Below, in pieces: positions 7,804-16,603 of a DNA stretch of 64,000 nucleotides; positions within the stretch are counted from its first letter, which is position 1, and each line of letters begins with the position of its first letter. The translations under genes and the position numbers were made by a program. The stretch covers positions 124,001 through 188,000 of the forward strand of contig NZ_CP107811.1 of NCBI RefSeq assembly GCF_036346105.1. The letters are read 5' to 3'. Under the pieces are notes generated by a model, which did no database searches, had not been told where the DNA came from, and saw only the letters and a list, made by a program, of their open reading frames with translations. The stretch comes from Streptomyces sp. NBC_00539. Its GTDB lineage: Bacteria > Actinomycetota > Actinomycetes > Streptomycetales > Streptomycetaceae.

Positions 7804-8417
7804 GGCGACTCCTTGGGCGCTGTTCCGCAGGTAGGCGCCGGTTGGAGGACTACCGCGTCCGCGAGGGTTTGCGGCAGGCCTGCGTGGTGTGTCCCCGGGC
7901 CGCCGTCTCAAAGCGCGGACCGGGGCGCCCGTGCTCGTCCCGATTCCACAGGGGGCGCCGACCGGTGCCCCTACTGCCCTCTCTTCGGGTGTACCCGTCT
8001 CCCCGGGTTTCCGGCACCTCTCGCCCCAGGCGCAGTCGGCTATCCCGGCTCGGCGTCCGATGATGTCACTGCGGCGACGCCACACCCTCAGCACCTCCGC
8101 CAACGTGGCCGTCCTCGGCATCGCTGAACGCAACCGCCGACCCATCGCCTTACAGCAGTGCACCAAACGGCCTCATCGTCACCACCGTGACCACGACTCT
8201 CGCGGCCCTCTGCTTTTGGGTACGCTGCTTCGCCCTGGCAATTGGCCCCGACCGGAGCGGGTGACAGACCACGCTATGACGGGCCTCCCCTTTCCACAGT
8301 CCACACCGTCAAGACATCTGCCGCCAGCCCACTTCACCCACAACCAGGGGGAGGCCACCGCCTCAGCTCCCGTCCAGAAGCCTCAGGACCGGCCCCTCGA
8401 CGCCGTCCATCGGCCGA
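7804..8417. other. No recognisable gene
   Basis: Several frames are open across this GC-rich stretch on both strands, but none gives a known motif, a convincing ribosome site or consistent codon bias. It probably belongs to the same block of decayed mobile DNA as the transposase scraps on either side. Confidence 0.4.
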
Positions 8418-8487
8418 CGCCAGGGGAAAGAAGCACCCGGCGATCCTGCGGCTCTGGGAAAACGCCTGGGAAACAGTTCCCGCACTT
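8418..8487 (+). mobile_element. IS256-family transposase scrap
   Basis: The plus strand encodes GKKHPAILRLWENAWETVPA, matching the conserved KYPAI-x-RLWENAW segment near the C-terminus of IS256 (mutator) transposases. Only about 20 codons are recognisable. The IS5-like scrap follows immediately in a different frame. Confidence 0.5.
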
Positions 8488-8519
8488 GCATCAAACGGTG
8501 CGGACCCGCCGGCCCCGCA

Positions 8520-8707
8520 CCCGTCCGGCCCGGGTGGTCGGCGAGAAGGACTACAGCTCGCACAAGATCCGCGCCTACCTCCGCAGACGCGGCATCGCCT
8601 GGACCATCCCCGAATGCGTCGACCAGATCAGCGGGCGCCGCGGCGCGGCGAGAGTCTGTGCCGTCTCCGAGCTGGCCCCCGAAGCCGGGGGCACCTGGCG
8701 CCGATAG
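8520..8707 (+). mobile_element. IS5-family transposase scrap
   Basis: The plus strand encodes RPARVVGEKDYSSHKIRAYL followed by RRRGIAWTIPECVDQ, the DKAYSS-x-KIRAYLRRRGI-x-x-xIPE signature of streptomycete IS5 (IS1647-like) transposases. The upstream catalytic part is missing and the frame ends at a TAG (8705-8707). Inactive remnant. Confidence 0.6.
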
Positions 8708-8772
8708 GTCTCTGGTAGCCACTGGCGGTCACGCCCAGGCTTGACGCCGCGGAGCGGTACCTGAAACTGCTG

Positions 8773-9138
8773 CTACTTCGTAGGAAGGGAACTCAACGGA
8801 ATCTGTATCAGTGCCCAGCGCGTAAAGGTGGGCAGAGCCTCGCCGGCGATGTCCTCAAGCCGGTCGAAGCCCTCTGGCAGCACGTCAAGCAGGGAGTGGC
8901 CTAACTCCCGGTCGGCTCGCCAACGCGGGAGCAGTAACAGGGCTTGGGGGATCTTCAAGAAGGATCTTCGCTCGCAGAGACCCCCCGTCGCATCGTAGGC
9001 CAAGTGCTGATCAAGCCATCCAGGGGTGTGACCGAGATGCGCGCCAAAGGCGGGACGGGATGGGTTTGAAGCCCTGAGCGCCGGGCCCGTTCCGTATTTC
9101 AGAGGGACACCTACGCTGTTCTGCCCGCGGCAGAACAC
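8773..9138 (-). CDS. Hypothetical protein, possibly a remnant
   Basis: 121-aa frame with a plausible soluble sequence toward the C-terminus (LERSLLDVLPEGFDR-like helical segments, ending TRWALIQIPLSSLPTK) and slightly lower GC than its neighbours. No family recognised and no good ribosome site seen. It lies between transposase scraps and an intact hydrolase gene, so it may be the tail of a lost gene. Confidence 0.35.
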   Translation of the reverse strand: MFCRGQNSVGVPLKYGTGPALRASNPSRPAFGAHLGHTPGWLDQHLAYDATGGLCERRSFLKIPQALLLLPRWRADRELGHSLLDVLPEGFDRLEDIAGEALPTFTRWALIQIPLSSLPTK

Positions 9139-9177
9139 CGGCCGGACCAGGCTCGACGATCACTACAGTCCAGTCTC

Positions 9178-9915
9178 ATGACGACGATTACGACGCGTAC
9201 GGTCGAGTACCCGGCCGACGGTTTGACGATGGTCGGGCACCTCGCGCTCCCGGCCGGTGTCGACCGCCGGCCCGCGGTGCTGCTCGGACCAGAGGGCATG
9301 GGGCTCAGCGACGTCGAGCGCCGCCGGGCCGACGCTCTCGCCGAGCTGGGATATGTAGCTCTGGCCTTCGACCTTCACGGCGGGCGCTACTTGGGTGACC
9401 CCGAGGAGATGCTGGCCCGTTGCCTGCCACTGCTCGCTGATCCCGACCGGATGCGGCGCATCGGCCACGCGGCACTCGACGAGTTGCGCACCGAGCCCCG
9501 GACCGACCCCGACCGGATCGCCGCCATCGGCTACGGCACCGGGGGCGCCATCGCGCTGGAACTCGGGCGCGACGGCGTCGACCTGCGCGCGATCGGGACA
9601 GTCAACGCAACCACCACGGGCCGACCGGGCGAGGCAGCGCGCATCCGCTGCCCGGTGTGGGCCGGGGTCGGATCGGAAGACCCGATCATGCCGCCCGCCC
9701 AACGAAACGCGTTCACCGCTGAGATGCAGGCCGCGGACGTCGACTGGCGCCTCACGGTCTATGGCGGCGCCCTGCACGCCTTCCACCACCCATCGGTCGA
9801 CCACCCCGTGGTCCCCGGTGTCGGCTACCACCCCCCGCACGCCCAGCGAGCCTGGCGCGACGTCGTCGATCTACTCGCCGAGTGCCTGCCGGTGACGGAG
9901 GACCTGGGGGCATGA
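9178..9915 (+). CDS. Dienelactone-hydrolase-family protein with Gly at the nucleophile position
   Basis: 245-aa alpha/beta hydrolase starting MTTITTRTVEYPADGLTMVG. Family landmarks are LLGPEGMGLSD, the YVALAFDLHGG strand, the nucleophile elbow IGYGTGG (118-123), Asp in GSEDPIMP (D168) and His in GALHAFHH (H200). In active dienelactone hydrolases the elbow is GYCxGG or has Ser; here residue 120 is Gly, so normal ester cleavage is unlikely unless another residue substitutes. It is monocistronic. Two reading possibilities are a non-catalytic binding protein or a shifted mechanism. Confidence 0.85.
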   Translation: MTTITTRTVEYPADGLTMVGHLALPAGVDRRPAVLLGPEGMGLSDVERRRADALAELGYVALAFDLHGGRYLGDPEEMLARCLPLLADPDRMRRIGHAALDELRTEPRTDPDRIAAIGYGTGGAIALELGRDGVDLRAIGTVNATTTGRPGEAARIRCPVWAGVGSEDPIMPPAQRNAFTAEMQAADVDWRLTVYGGALHAFHHPSVDHPVVPGVGYHPPHAQRAWRDVVDLLAECLPVTEDLGA

Positions 9916-9983
9916 CCCAGGCAAACGTGCTGGCACCAGGACTGATCAGCGTCGCGCACTGACAGCCTCCTCCCCTCAAGCCC

Positions 9984-10181
9984 TCACAGCAGAACCACAT
10001 TCAGGCAGTTGTGCAGGCCATCACCACCGCGAACCCTTGCGAGGGCTAACCAGGTAAGAGATGTGAAGCCGTCGTCCACGATCGCGCCGACGTTCCAGGG
10101 CTTGAACGCGGTGCGGACATAGCCTTCGAGGGACTCCGGTGGGGCGGGGTCCGGTCGGTGCACGGTCGTGGACGGTCGAAG
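9984..10181 (-). pseudogene. Unidentified gene tail
   Basis: A minus-strand frame just downstream of the PucR gene reads PESLEGYVRTAFKPWNVGAI then VDDGFTSLTWLALARVRGG and ends at a stop (9984-9986). It looks like genuine coding sequence but has no start or upstream body. I do not recognise the parent protein. Confidence 0.3.
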
Positions 10182-10187
10182 AAGGCG

Positions 10188-11327
10188 TCAGCTGACCCGA
10201 AGACCGACCGCCAGCGTCAGTTCAAGGACCCGGTGCGGCGACCTGAGATCCGGATACAGCTCCCGCAGCTGCGACATCCGGTACCGGACGGTCTGGGGAT
10301 GGACGAACAACGCCGCCGCCATCTCGTTCCGCCGGCCATGGTGCAGAAGCCACGCCCGCAACGTCTCCTCCAGCCGCCGCGAGGTCGCGACAGGCAAGGT
10401 CTGCAACGGTGCGAGGGCTCGGGCACGCAGGTCTGCGAAGGCGTCCACGTCGGCGCTCAGCACCAGCTCGGGCAGGTGCTCCTCGGTGTCGCGAATATCA
10501 GAGGAGAGGGAGCGCGCGCGGACGGCTCGTGCGTACGAGGCGGACGCACGAGTCCACGGGCGGGCCGGGCCGACCACGGCGGTGCGGTCGGTCAGTTGCC
10601 TCAAGAGATGTGATCGGTCGGCATCTGGGACGAGCAACACGCCGGAGGCGTCCGGCAGATCGTCGAGGACGAGGGTGCTCGGGTCGAGCGCGCGGTAGGC
10701 AGGCCGGGCCTGGGCTGCGGGCAGCAGGACCGCGGTCAGTGAAACCGGAGGCTGCCACCCGGCCCGTTGAGCAGCGGCAAGGAGCACGTCCGGGTTCGCG
10801 CCGGCGAGGAGGTCACGGACCAGTTGTTCCAGGTGGCGCTCATGAGCCCGGCCCTGGGCGGCCAGTTCGTCGGCGTGGCCCGCGGCGCTCGCGGCGGAGA
10901 GCTCGTCGATGTAGGCGAAGGTCAGCTCGGCGAACTTCGCGACGTCGGCGGCGGGCAGACCTGCCGGTACGGCACCCGCGGCCAGGCATCGCCAGGCCAC
11001 GCGGGCGCCGACGCGGTAGGCGCTGAGCAGGGCGTCCATCGAACGGCCGTCGCGCACCTCGCCGCGACCCAGCTCGTAGGCTGCGTCACCGGCGTCGCCG
11101 CCCGTGGCGTTTCCGCTCGCGAGGTTCAGGTAGTGCCCCAGGGCGGTGCGGACGGCTCGGCGGATGGTGGCGCCCATGCGGCCCGAGAGGGCGTTGGCGT
11201 AGGGAGGGACCTCGTCGATGATCGCCTGGACGACCTCGTCGGCGGTGGTCTTCAGCGTGGCCCGCAGTGCGGTGACCGTCGTCTCGTCCAGGGCCAGCTC
11301 GGTGGCCCTCCGGGTTGCATGGCTCAT
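10188..11327 (-). CDS. PucR-type helix-turn-helix regulator, divergent from desaturase genes
   Basis: 379 aa, start ATG 11327 with AGGGAA six bases upstream (an earlier in-frame start at 11366 lacks one). The N-terminal two thirds is a regulatory region (ELSAASAAGHADELAAQGRA helix near 165-185) and the C-terminus is the PucR HTH: LRAWLLHHGRRNEMAAALFV and HPQTVRYRMSQLRELYPDL. Proteins of this type often sit beside and control lipid or purine genes. The divergent ferredoxin reductase/desaturase pair starts 86 bp away across a GTCCTG dyad, making it the likely target. Confidence 0.88.
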   Translation of the reverse strand: MSHATRRATELALDETTVTALRATLKTTADEVVQAIIDEVPPYANALSGRMGATIRRAVRTALGHYLNLASGNATGGDAGDAAYELGRGEVRDGRSMDALLSAYRVGARVAWRCLAAGAVPAGLPAADVAKFAELTFAYIDELSAASAAGHADELAAQGRAHERHLEQLVRDLLAGANPDVLLAAAQRAGWQPPVSLTAVLLPAAQARPAYRALDPSTLVLDDLPDASGVLLVPDADRSHLLRQLTDRTAVVGPARPWTRASASYARAVRARSLSSDIRDTEEHLPELVLSADVDAFADLRARALAPLQTLPVATSRRLEETLRAWLLHHGRRNEMAAALFVHPQTVRYRMSQLRELYPDLRSPHRVLELTLAVGLRVS

Positions 11328-11366
11328 CTTTTGTTCCCTGCGAACAATCCAGCCGATCAGTTTCAC

Positions 11367-11382
11367 GTCCTGCGGACAGGAC
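11367..11382. promoter_or_regulatory. Inverted repeat, candidate operator of the PucR-type regulator
   Basis: GTCCTG-CGGA-CAGGAC is a perfect 6-bp dyad with a 4-base centre, placed between the divergent regulator (start 11327) and reductase (start 11414). Its position suits control of one or both promoters. Binding is inferred. Confidence 0.5.
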
Positions 11383-11413
11383 TTTACGCCCTGAGGCGCA
11401 CCAAGCTGGAGTC

Positions 11414-12469
11414 ATGACGAGTGCAGCCCTCCGCAGTAGGGCGTGGAAACTGCTGGAGATGGTCACGACGCCGCTGCTGCCGTCGGACTACCTGGACCTG
11501 GTCAGCCCGCTGCGTGCGGGCGCCGACCTGCGGGGGCGCATCGAGGCCGTGCACCCCGAGACGGATGACGCCGCGACCGTCGTGATCAGGCCGGGACGGG
11601 GCTGGCGCGGTCACACAGCCGGTCAGTACGTGCGGATCGGGGTCGACGTCGACGGGGTGCGCCTGTGGCGTGCCTACTCGCTCACCTCGCCGACGAACCG
11701 CCGGGACGGCCGCGTCACGATTACGGTGAAGGCGATCCCGGACGGCAAGGTCAGCAATTACCTGGTCCGCAGGGCTAAACCGGGAACGTTGGTCCAGCTC
11801 GACCAGGCGAGCGGTGATTTCGTGGTGCCGCAGGCCAAGCCAGCCAAGGTGCTCTACCTCACGGCCGGCAGCGGCATCACGCCAGTGATGGGCATGCTGC
11901 GCGACATCGAGCTCGACGACGTCGTCATGGTCCACTCCGCGCCACGGCCGCAGGACGTGATCTTCCGCAACGATCTGCACGACCTGGTCGCGGACGAGAA
12001 GCTGCGTCTCACCGAGCTGCACACCGACACGGACGGTCCGCTCGACATCGCCCGTCTCGACGAACTCGTCCCCGACTGGGCCGAGCGCGAGACCTGGGCT
12101 TGCGGGCCCGCGGGCCTGCTGGACGCCGCCGAGGACCACTGGACCGAGCACGGCGTCCGGGAGCGCCTGCACACCGAACGCTTCCGCCCCGGCATCGTCG
12201 TCACCGGCGACGGTGGCGAGGTCACGTTCAGCACCACCGGCAAGACCGTCGACGCGGACGGCGCCACGCCGTTGCTGGACGTCGGCGAGGAGGCCGGCGT
12301 GCTCATGCCGTCCGGGTGCCGCATGGGCATCTGCTTCGGCTGCGTCACGCCGCTCAAAGCCGGCGCCGTCCGCGACCTGCGCACCGGTGAGATCACCGAA
12401 GCCGAGCCGGGCGTCCTCATCCAGACCTGCGTGTCCGCCGCCGCGGGCGCCTGCGACATCGAACGGTAG
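11414..12469 (+). CDS. Ferredoxin reductase (flavin + 2Fe-2S) for the acyl desaturase
   Basis: 351 aa. Domains in order: FAD-binding RAYSLTS (86-92), NAD-binding TAGSGITPVMG (150-160) with ACGPAGLLD near 229-237, and a C-terminal plant-type [2Fe-2S] domain with ligands C302, C307, C310 and C339 (C-x4-C-x2-C-x28-C). This is the architecture of mycobacterial Rv3230c, which feeds electrons to the DesA3 desaturase. The desaturase gene follows seven bases after its stop, so the two are surely cotranscribed. Start ATG 11414 was chosen by homology; the GGAG at 11407 is close to it. Confidence 0.92.
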   Translation: MTSAALRSRAWKLLEMVTTPLLPSDYLDLVSPLRAGADLRGRIEAVHPETDDAATVVIRPGRGWRGHTAGQYVRIGVDVDGVRLWRAYSLTSPTNRRDGRVTITVKAIPDGKVSNYLVRRAKPGTLVQLDQASGDFVVPQAKPAKVLYLTAGSGITPVMGMLRDIELDDVVMVHSAPRPQDVIFRNDLHDLVADEKLRLTELHTDTDGPLDIARLDELVPDWAERETWACGPAGLLDAAEDHWTEHGVRERLHTERFRPGIVVTGDGGEVTFSTTGKTVDADGATPLLDVGEEAGVLMPSGCRMGICFGCVTPLKAGAVRDLRTGEITEAEPGVLIQTCVSAAAGACDIER

Positions 12470-12476
12470 GAGCACC

Positions 12477-13595
12477 TTGACCGCCATTGACCCCACCGCC
12501 CACTTGACCGCGGAGCAGATCGAGGAGCTCGGCCGTGAGCTGGACGCAATCCGCGACGAGGTGATCGCCAGCCGCGGCGAGAAGGACGCGGCCTACATCC
12601 GCAAGGTCATCGCGGCGCAGCGCAAGCTGGAGCTGGTCAGCAGGGGCGTGCTGCTGTTCTCGATCTTCCCGCCCGCGTGGCTGATCGGCACCGCCGGTCT
12701 GTCCGTGGCGAAGATCATGGACAACATGGAGATCGGCCACAACATCCTGCACGGCCAGTGGGACTGGATGCGGGACCCGAAGATCCACTCCACCACCTGG
12801 GACTGGGACCACGTCTCGCCGGCCGATCAGTGGAAGCACTCGCACAACGAGCTGCACCACACGTACACCAACGTGATCGGCAAGGACAACGACCTCGGCT
12901 ACGGCATCATGCGCGTCGACGAGGACCAGAAGTGGCACCCGCTCCACCTCGGCCAGCCGCTGTGGAACTTCATCAACGCCTGCTTCTTCGAGTACGGCAT
13001 CGCAGCGTACGACCTGGAGCTCGGCAAGAACCTGAACAAGCGCCGCCGCAAGAACCCGGAGTTCCGCGCGCGGGCCAAGGCCGTGGGCCGCAAGATCCGC
13101 AAACAAGTGCTCAAGGACTACGTGATCCACCCGCTGCTGTCGGGCCCGTCGTTCCTCCCCACACTCGCCGCCACGTTCACCGCCAACCTGGTCCGCAACA
13201 TCTGGACCCACTCGGTGATCATGTGCGGGCACTTCCCCGAGGGCGTGCAGGTCTTCGAGCGCCGGTCGATCAAGGGCGAGACGCGCGGCCAGTGGTACCT
13301 CCGGCAGATGATGGGCTCGGCGAACATCAGCGGCAGCAAGGCCATGCACTTCATGACCGGCAACCTGTCGCACCAGATCGAGCACCACCTGTTCCCGGAC
13401 CTGCCGAGCAACCGGTACGCCGAGGTCGCGGTGAAGGTGCGCGCGCTGTTCGAGAAGTACCAGCTGGAGTACGTCACCGGGCCGCTGCCCAAGCAGGTGT
13501 TCTCCGCCTGGCACAAGGTCTTCCGGCTCTCGCTGCCGAACAAGAAGCCCATGGTCAAGACGCCGGTCCGCGAGCAGGAGCTCGTCGCGGCCTGA
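12477..13595 (+). CDS. Membrane acyl-CoA (acyl-lipid) desaturase
   Basis: 372 aa, start TTG 12477 behind AGGAG (12468-12472). The three histidine boxes of the di-iron desaturases are present: GHNILHGQW (H88, H92), HSHNELHHTY (H121-H128) and SHQIEHHLFPD (H299-H304). Hydrophobic segments lie near 55-80 and 225-250. It resembles DesA3-type delta-9 stearoyl desaturases and is coupled to its ferredoxin reductase; together they would insert a double bond into membrane acyl chains. Control by the divergent PucR-type regulator is likely. Regiospecificity cannot be read from sequence. Confidence 0.92.
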   Translation: MTAIDPTAHLTAEQIEELGRELDAIRDEVIASRGEKDAAYIRKVIAAQRKLELVSRGVLLFSIFPPAWLIGTAGLSVAKIMDNMEIGHNILHGQWDWMRDPKIHSTTWDWDHVSPADQWKHSHNELHHTYTNVIGKDNDLGYGIMRVDEDQKWHPLHLGQPLWNFINACFFEYGIAAYDLELGKNLNKRRRKNPEFRARAKAVGRKIRKQVLKDYVIHPLLSGPSFLPTLAATFTANLVRNIWTHSVIMCGHFPEGVQVFERRSIKGETRGQWYLRQMMGSANISGSKAMHFMTGNLSHQIEHHLFPDLPSNRYAEVAVKVRALFEKYQLEYVTGPLPKQVFSAWHKVFRLSLPNKKPMVKTPVREQELVAA

Positions 13596-13626
13596 TTCGC
13601 GGTATTGGTTCAGATCTTTCAGCCGT

Positions 13627-13644
13627 ACCGGCGGCACCGCCGGT
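13627..13644 (+). terminator. Hairpin after the desaturase gene
   Basis: ACCGGCGG and CCGCCGGT face each other and are followed by TTTCGGT, 31 bases past the desaturase stop. A short but GC-rich stem; a plausible terminator. Confidence 0.45.
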
Positions 13645-14634
13645 TTCGGTGAGATCCAGCGGCTCCCCCGCGCATACGCGGGCTGCGCCCGCACGAGGGG
13701 GCGCGCCCAGGCCATCCGTGCTCGGCAATGCACGTGAGACCTGGGCGTAGCCGTGCCGTCGGGCGGCCGAGGCCGCTGCGGGCCCGCGGGGCTGCTGTGA
13801 TCTTCTGCGGCAGTTGGGGCCTCACTGGTCATGTCCGGTACACGGTGAGCTCCCCAACGGTGTGTGGGGCGCTGCGTCGCAGCCGGAGGGCGACACCAAG
13901 GGCTACGCATCGACGTTCACATGGCCTCCGTGGCGCGGTAGCACCGGCCCGTCCGGCCCGTGCACCTGGGCGACGACCAAGGGCCCCACCGTACGGCTCC
14001 GTCTCGCTTGCGTAGCAGCCTGGCGGCACGGTCGCCGGTGACGGGCCCGGCTCATCGGCGTGCCACCACGCGTAGGAGGGAACCTCGGGTACTTCGGGCA
14101 GCCGGGTGAGCGGCACCTTCAGGGGACGCCGCATGTAGCGCACACGAACACCACCGCGTCGGCCCCTGCGGCCCCGTCTGTGAGGTCAGCAGACAGTGCC
14201 GCCTGGGTGTTCCGACGTGCGGACGCCTTGATCCTCATCTCGCTGATCACGCATGTGCTGACCCTCGGCACGCTGCGAGGCGCGCTCCGGGCAGACCGGC
14301 ACACGACAGCTGTCCGAATCAAGCGATCAGGTACTGCAGAAACCCAGCTGCCTAATCCTCGACAAAGTCGCCGCCTACTGCCACCGAATCTCTGACTCAG
14401 GTCACTAGACGGTACGCGCAAGATCCACAGGCCGGGAAGGCGAGACCGCTCCTTCTGAGGAACATTGAGGTAGCTCAGCAGCCGGTGCGGCAGGCCGCGT
14501 CGCGAGCAGTTCAGGTGAGGTCGGTCCACGGGATCGGCACCGCCTCGAGCAGCCGCGTCGAGCGGGTGGGCGCTGCGGGTGCACAGGTCAGCTAGCGACC
14601 CACGCCAAAAACGATCGCCACGAGCGGCCGCCGG
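13645..14634. other. Long gene-poor stretch
   Basis: About 1 kb without a convincing gene. A minus-strand frame near 14143-13950 begins MRYMRRPLKVPLTRLPEVPE and looks protein-like for about 50 codons, then degenerates. GC falls near 14210-14400. Likely decayed DNA. Confidence 0.4.
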
Positions 14635-14802
14635 CCTCTGGGGTGCTCCGCGGGCGCCGGCTACGAGGAATCCGTGGCCGGCCCCGACCACGCACGCGCC
14701 CACTTCACCGGCCCCTGGGAGTGGCCCCTGGCCGAGGACCAAACCCGCCCTGCCTGGTTCGAACTCGGCTTCGTCGGCGACCGGCTGGCTCCCTCACCAT
14801 GA
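14635..14802 (+). pseudogene. Unidentified gene tail
   Basis: The plus strand encodes GYEESVAGPDHARAHFTGPW, EWPLAEDQTRPAWFELGF and VGDRLAPSP before TGA. Codon bias and the ordered hydrophobic pattern indicate real coding sequence, but the frame lacks a start and upstream body. Family unknown. The 300 bases after it to 15110 hold nothing recognisable. Confidence 0.4.
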
Positions 14803-15110
14803 GCGTGATTCCCTGGTCGGTCCGACTTCTCCACGAGGTGCCGACGACCCCAGTGCCGCGACCAACAGATAGGCGTACGCCGAGAGCACCGCCGTCGCCG
14901 CTCGGGCCACGACACGACCCCTGAGCGCATCGAGCAGCTCTCCGCCATGGGATGCGGTGGGCATAGCGGGGTACGGACAGCGGCCTCGGGTAGTCCTGGC
15001 GACCCGCTGGTCAAAGACCGGCACGGTCACCCGCTGACAACCAACCGCCACGTGGCCCCCATTACGCCTTCGTGACGACAACCGCCAGGGAGAGGTCTGC
15101 CTCCAGGGGT

Positions 15111-16346
15111 TCAGAAGGCGTATCGGATCCGGAGCCAAGGGGCGTGGGTGGTCACGAGCGTGCGCATCCGTTCGACGGCCTCCGCCTTCACTGCGTTGCG
15201 GTAGCGGACGTTCCAGCTGCCGTTCTCGGAACGCTTGGGCTGCTGGAGGTCGGGCCGCCACAGGACGTCCTCCGCACGCGGGTGCCAGCCGAGGTTGAGG
15301 TCGTGCAGGTCCTCGTTGTGCGTCAGCATGATCACCTCTGCGGCCGCCTGGTCCTTCACCGGACGGGGCAGGACGTCGTCCATGTGCCGCAGCAGGAGGC
15401 ACCAGTCGCGTTCCCAGCCCGGGCGCAGAACGACGGGTGAGAGGTTGAAGTGGACCTCGTACCCCGCTTCCAGGAAGTCCCCAGCGGCGGCGATGCGGCT
15501 CTCCACCGGGCTGGTACGGATGTCCAGCAGCTTGGAGTCCTCCTGCGGCATGACGGAGAACCGCACTCGGGTACGACCACGCGGATCCAGCAGGAGGAGG
15601 TCCGGGTTGACGAACTTGGTGGCGCAAGAGGCCTTGGCGGAAGGCCACCGGGAGAAGGAACGGACAAGGTCGGCGACGTTGTCACTGATCAGGGCATCGA
15701 CGGAGCAGTCGCTGTTCTCTCCGATGTCGTAGACCCACGCAGTGGGGTCGCACTGGTTCGGCTCTGCCTTGGGGCCGAGGCGCGCGAGTTGCCGCGAGAG
15801 GTGGGCGATGATGCGCTCGATGTTGGTGAAGACGGTGATCGGGTTGGCATAGCCCTTGCGGCGCGGGACGTAGCAGTAGGCGCAGGCCATGGCACAGCCA
15901 TTGGCGGGGCCAGGGGCGATCCAGTCCGCGGAGCGGCCGTTGGGGCGGGTGGTGAGCGTCTTCTTCTCCCCCAGGACCAGAACTTCCCTCTTGATCCGGA
16001 CCCAGCGGTCGATGTTCCCCTCGTTGCCGTGGAGGGCGGGGATCTTCCAGTGCGAGTCCACGGTGATGATGTCGGCGTCGGGAAAGCGGGCGATGATCTG
16101 CCGGCCGCGCGGGGAGGCCGCGGCCGCGGGTTCCGCGTGGATCGCCCGTACGGACAGCAGTCGACGTGCGGTCGGGGAGTCGCGGAACAGTGGGCCGACG
16201 ACGGCCGGGAAGTGGTGCTTTTGCCCGGTGTCGATGTCCTCCATACCGAACAGGGCGTCCGTGGGGTCGTCCGGTCGGCCTGGGTGAAGGCTGGTCGCCC
16301 ATGTGCGTCTCCTGTATACGTCTCCTGTGTACGTCTCCTGCGACAT
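15111..16346 (-). CDS. Spore photoproduct lyase-like radical SAM protein
   Basis: 411 aa from ATG 16346. The radical-SAM cluster C151-x3-C155-x2-C158 lies in ANGCAMACAYCYVPRRKGYA. Other family segments are LHGNEGNIDRWVRIKRE, LTTRPNGRSADWIAPG, WVYDIGENSDCSVDA and EVHFNLSPVV. Spore photoproduct lyase reverses UV-induced thymine dimers using SAM; non-spore-former-type relatives are widespread in actinobacteria and their substrate is less certain. The start is ambiguous: three 13-bp repeats, each with a Shine-Dalgarno, fall inside the first 15 codons, and the ATG best placed after them (16302) is in another frame. An MSMEG_6728 gene lies upstream on the same strand. Confidence 0.85.
   Translation of the reverse strand: MSQETYTGDVYRRRTWATSLHPGRPDDPTDALFGMEDIDTGQKHHFPAVVGPLFRDSPTARRLLSVRAIHAEPAAAASPRGRQIIARFPDADIITVDSHWKIPALHGNEGNIDRWVRIKREVLVLGEKKTLTTRPNGRSADWIAPGPANGCAMACAYCYVPRRKGYANPITVFTNIERIIAHLSRQLARLGPKAEPNQCDPTAWVYDIGENSDCSVDALISDNVADLVRSFSRWPSAKASCATKFVNPDLLLLDPRGRTRVRFSVMPQEDSKLLDIRTSPVESRIAAAGDFLEAGYEVHFNLSPVVLRPGWERDWCLLLRHMDDVLPRPVKDQAAAEVIMLTHNEDLHDLNLGWHPRAEDVLWRPDLQQPKRSENGSWNVRYRNAVKAEAVERMRTLVTTHAPWLRIRYAF
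16302..16340 (-). repeat. Three tandem 13-bp repeats carrying Shine-Dalgarno sequences
   Basis: On the minus strand the unit CAGGAGACGTACA occurs three times (16328-16340, 16315-16327, 16302-16314) with changes only at two positions. Each copy holds AGGAGA. Because 13 is not a multiple of three, gain or loss of a unit would change the frame linking ATG 16346 to the radical SAM body. Confidence 0.85.
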
Positions 16347-16603
16347 TGCCCCACGTGGAACTTCCACTGTAGGCGAGCCAGAGGACGAACCCGTGCGTCG
16401 TTCGTGTGGAGGCTGGGACGCGGCGTGCCGCCGGACGGCGCTACGGGTGCCAGGACGGTGGGGAAAGGACATGGACGGCACGCCGACCTCGCGCCGCGCC
16501 GTCGACGCCTCCGACCGGCAGCCGCAGGAGGAGGGAGAGACGGCGGGGCGCGTCCGCCGTGCACAAGCCCATGTGAGCAGGAGGGCCTGGCGGCGGGCGT
16601 CGG

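Noticed and set aside
13829-14143. Minus-strand 104-aa frame
   Set aside because: Only the first 50 residues are protein-like; no ribosome site or family, so kept as a note in the gene-poor stretch.
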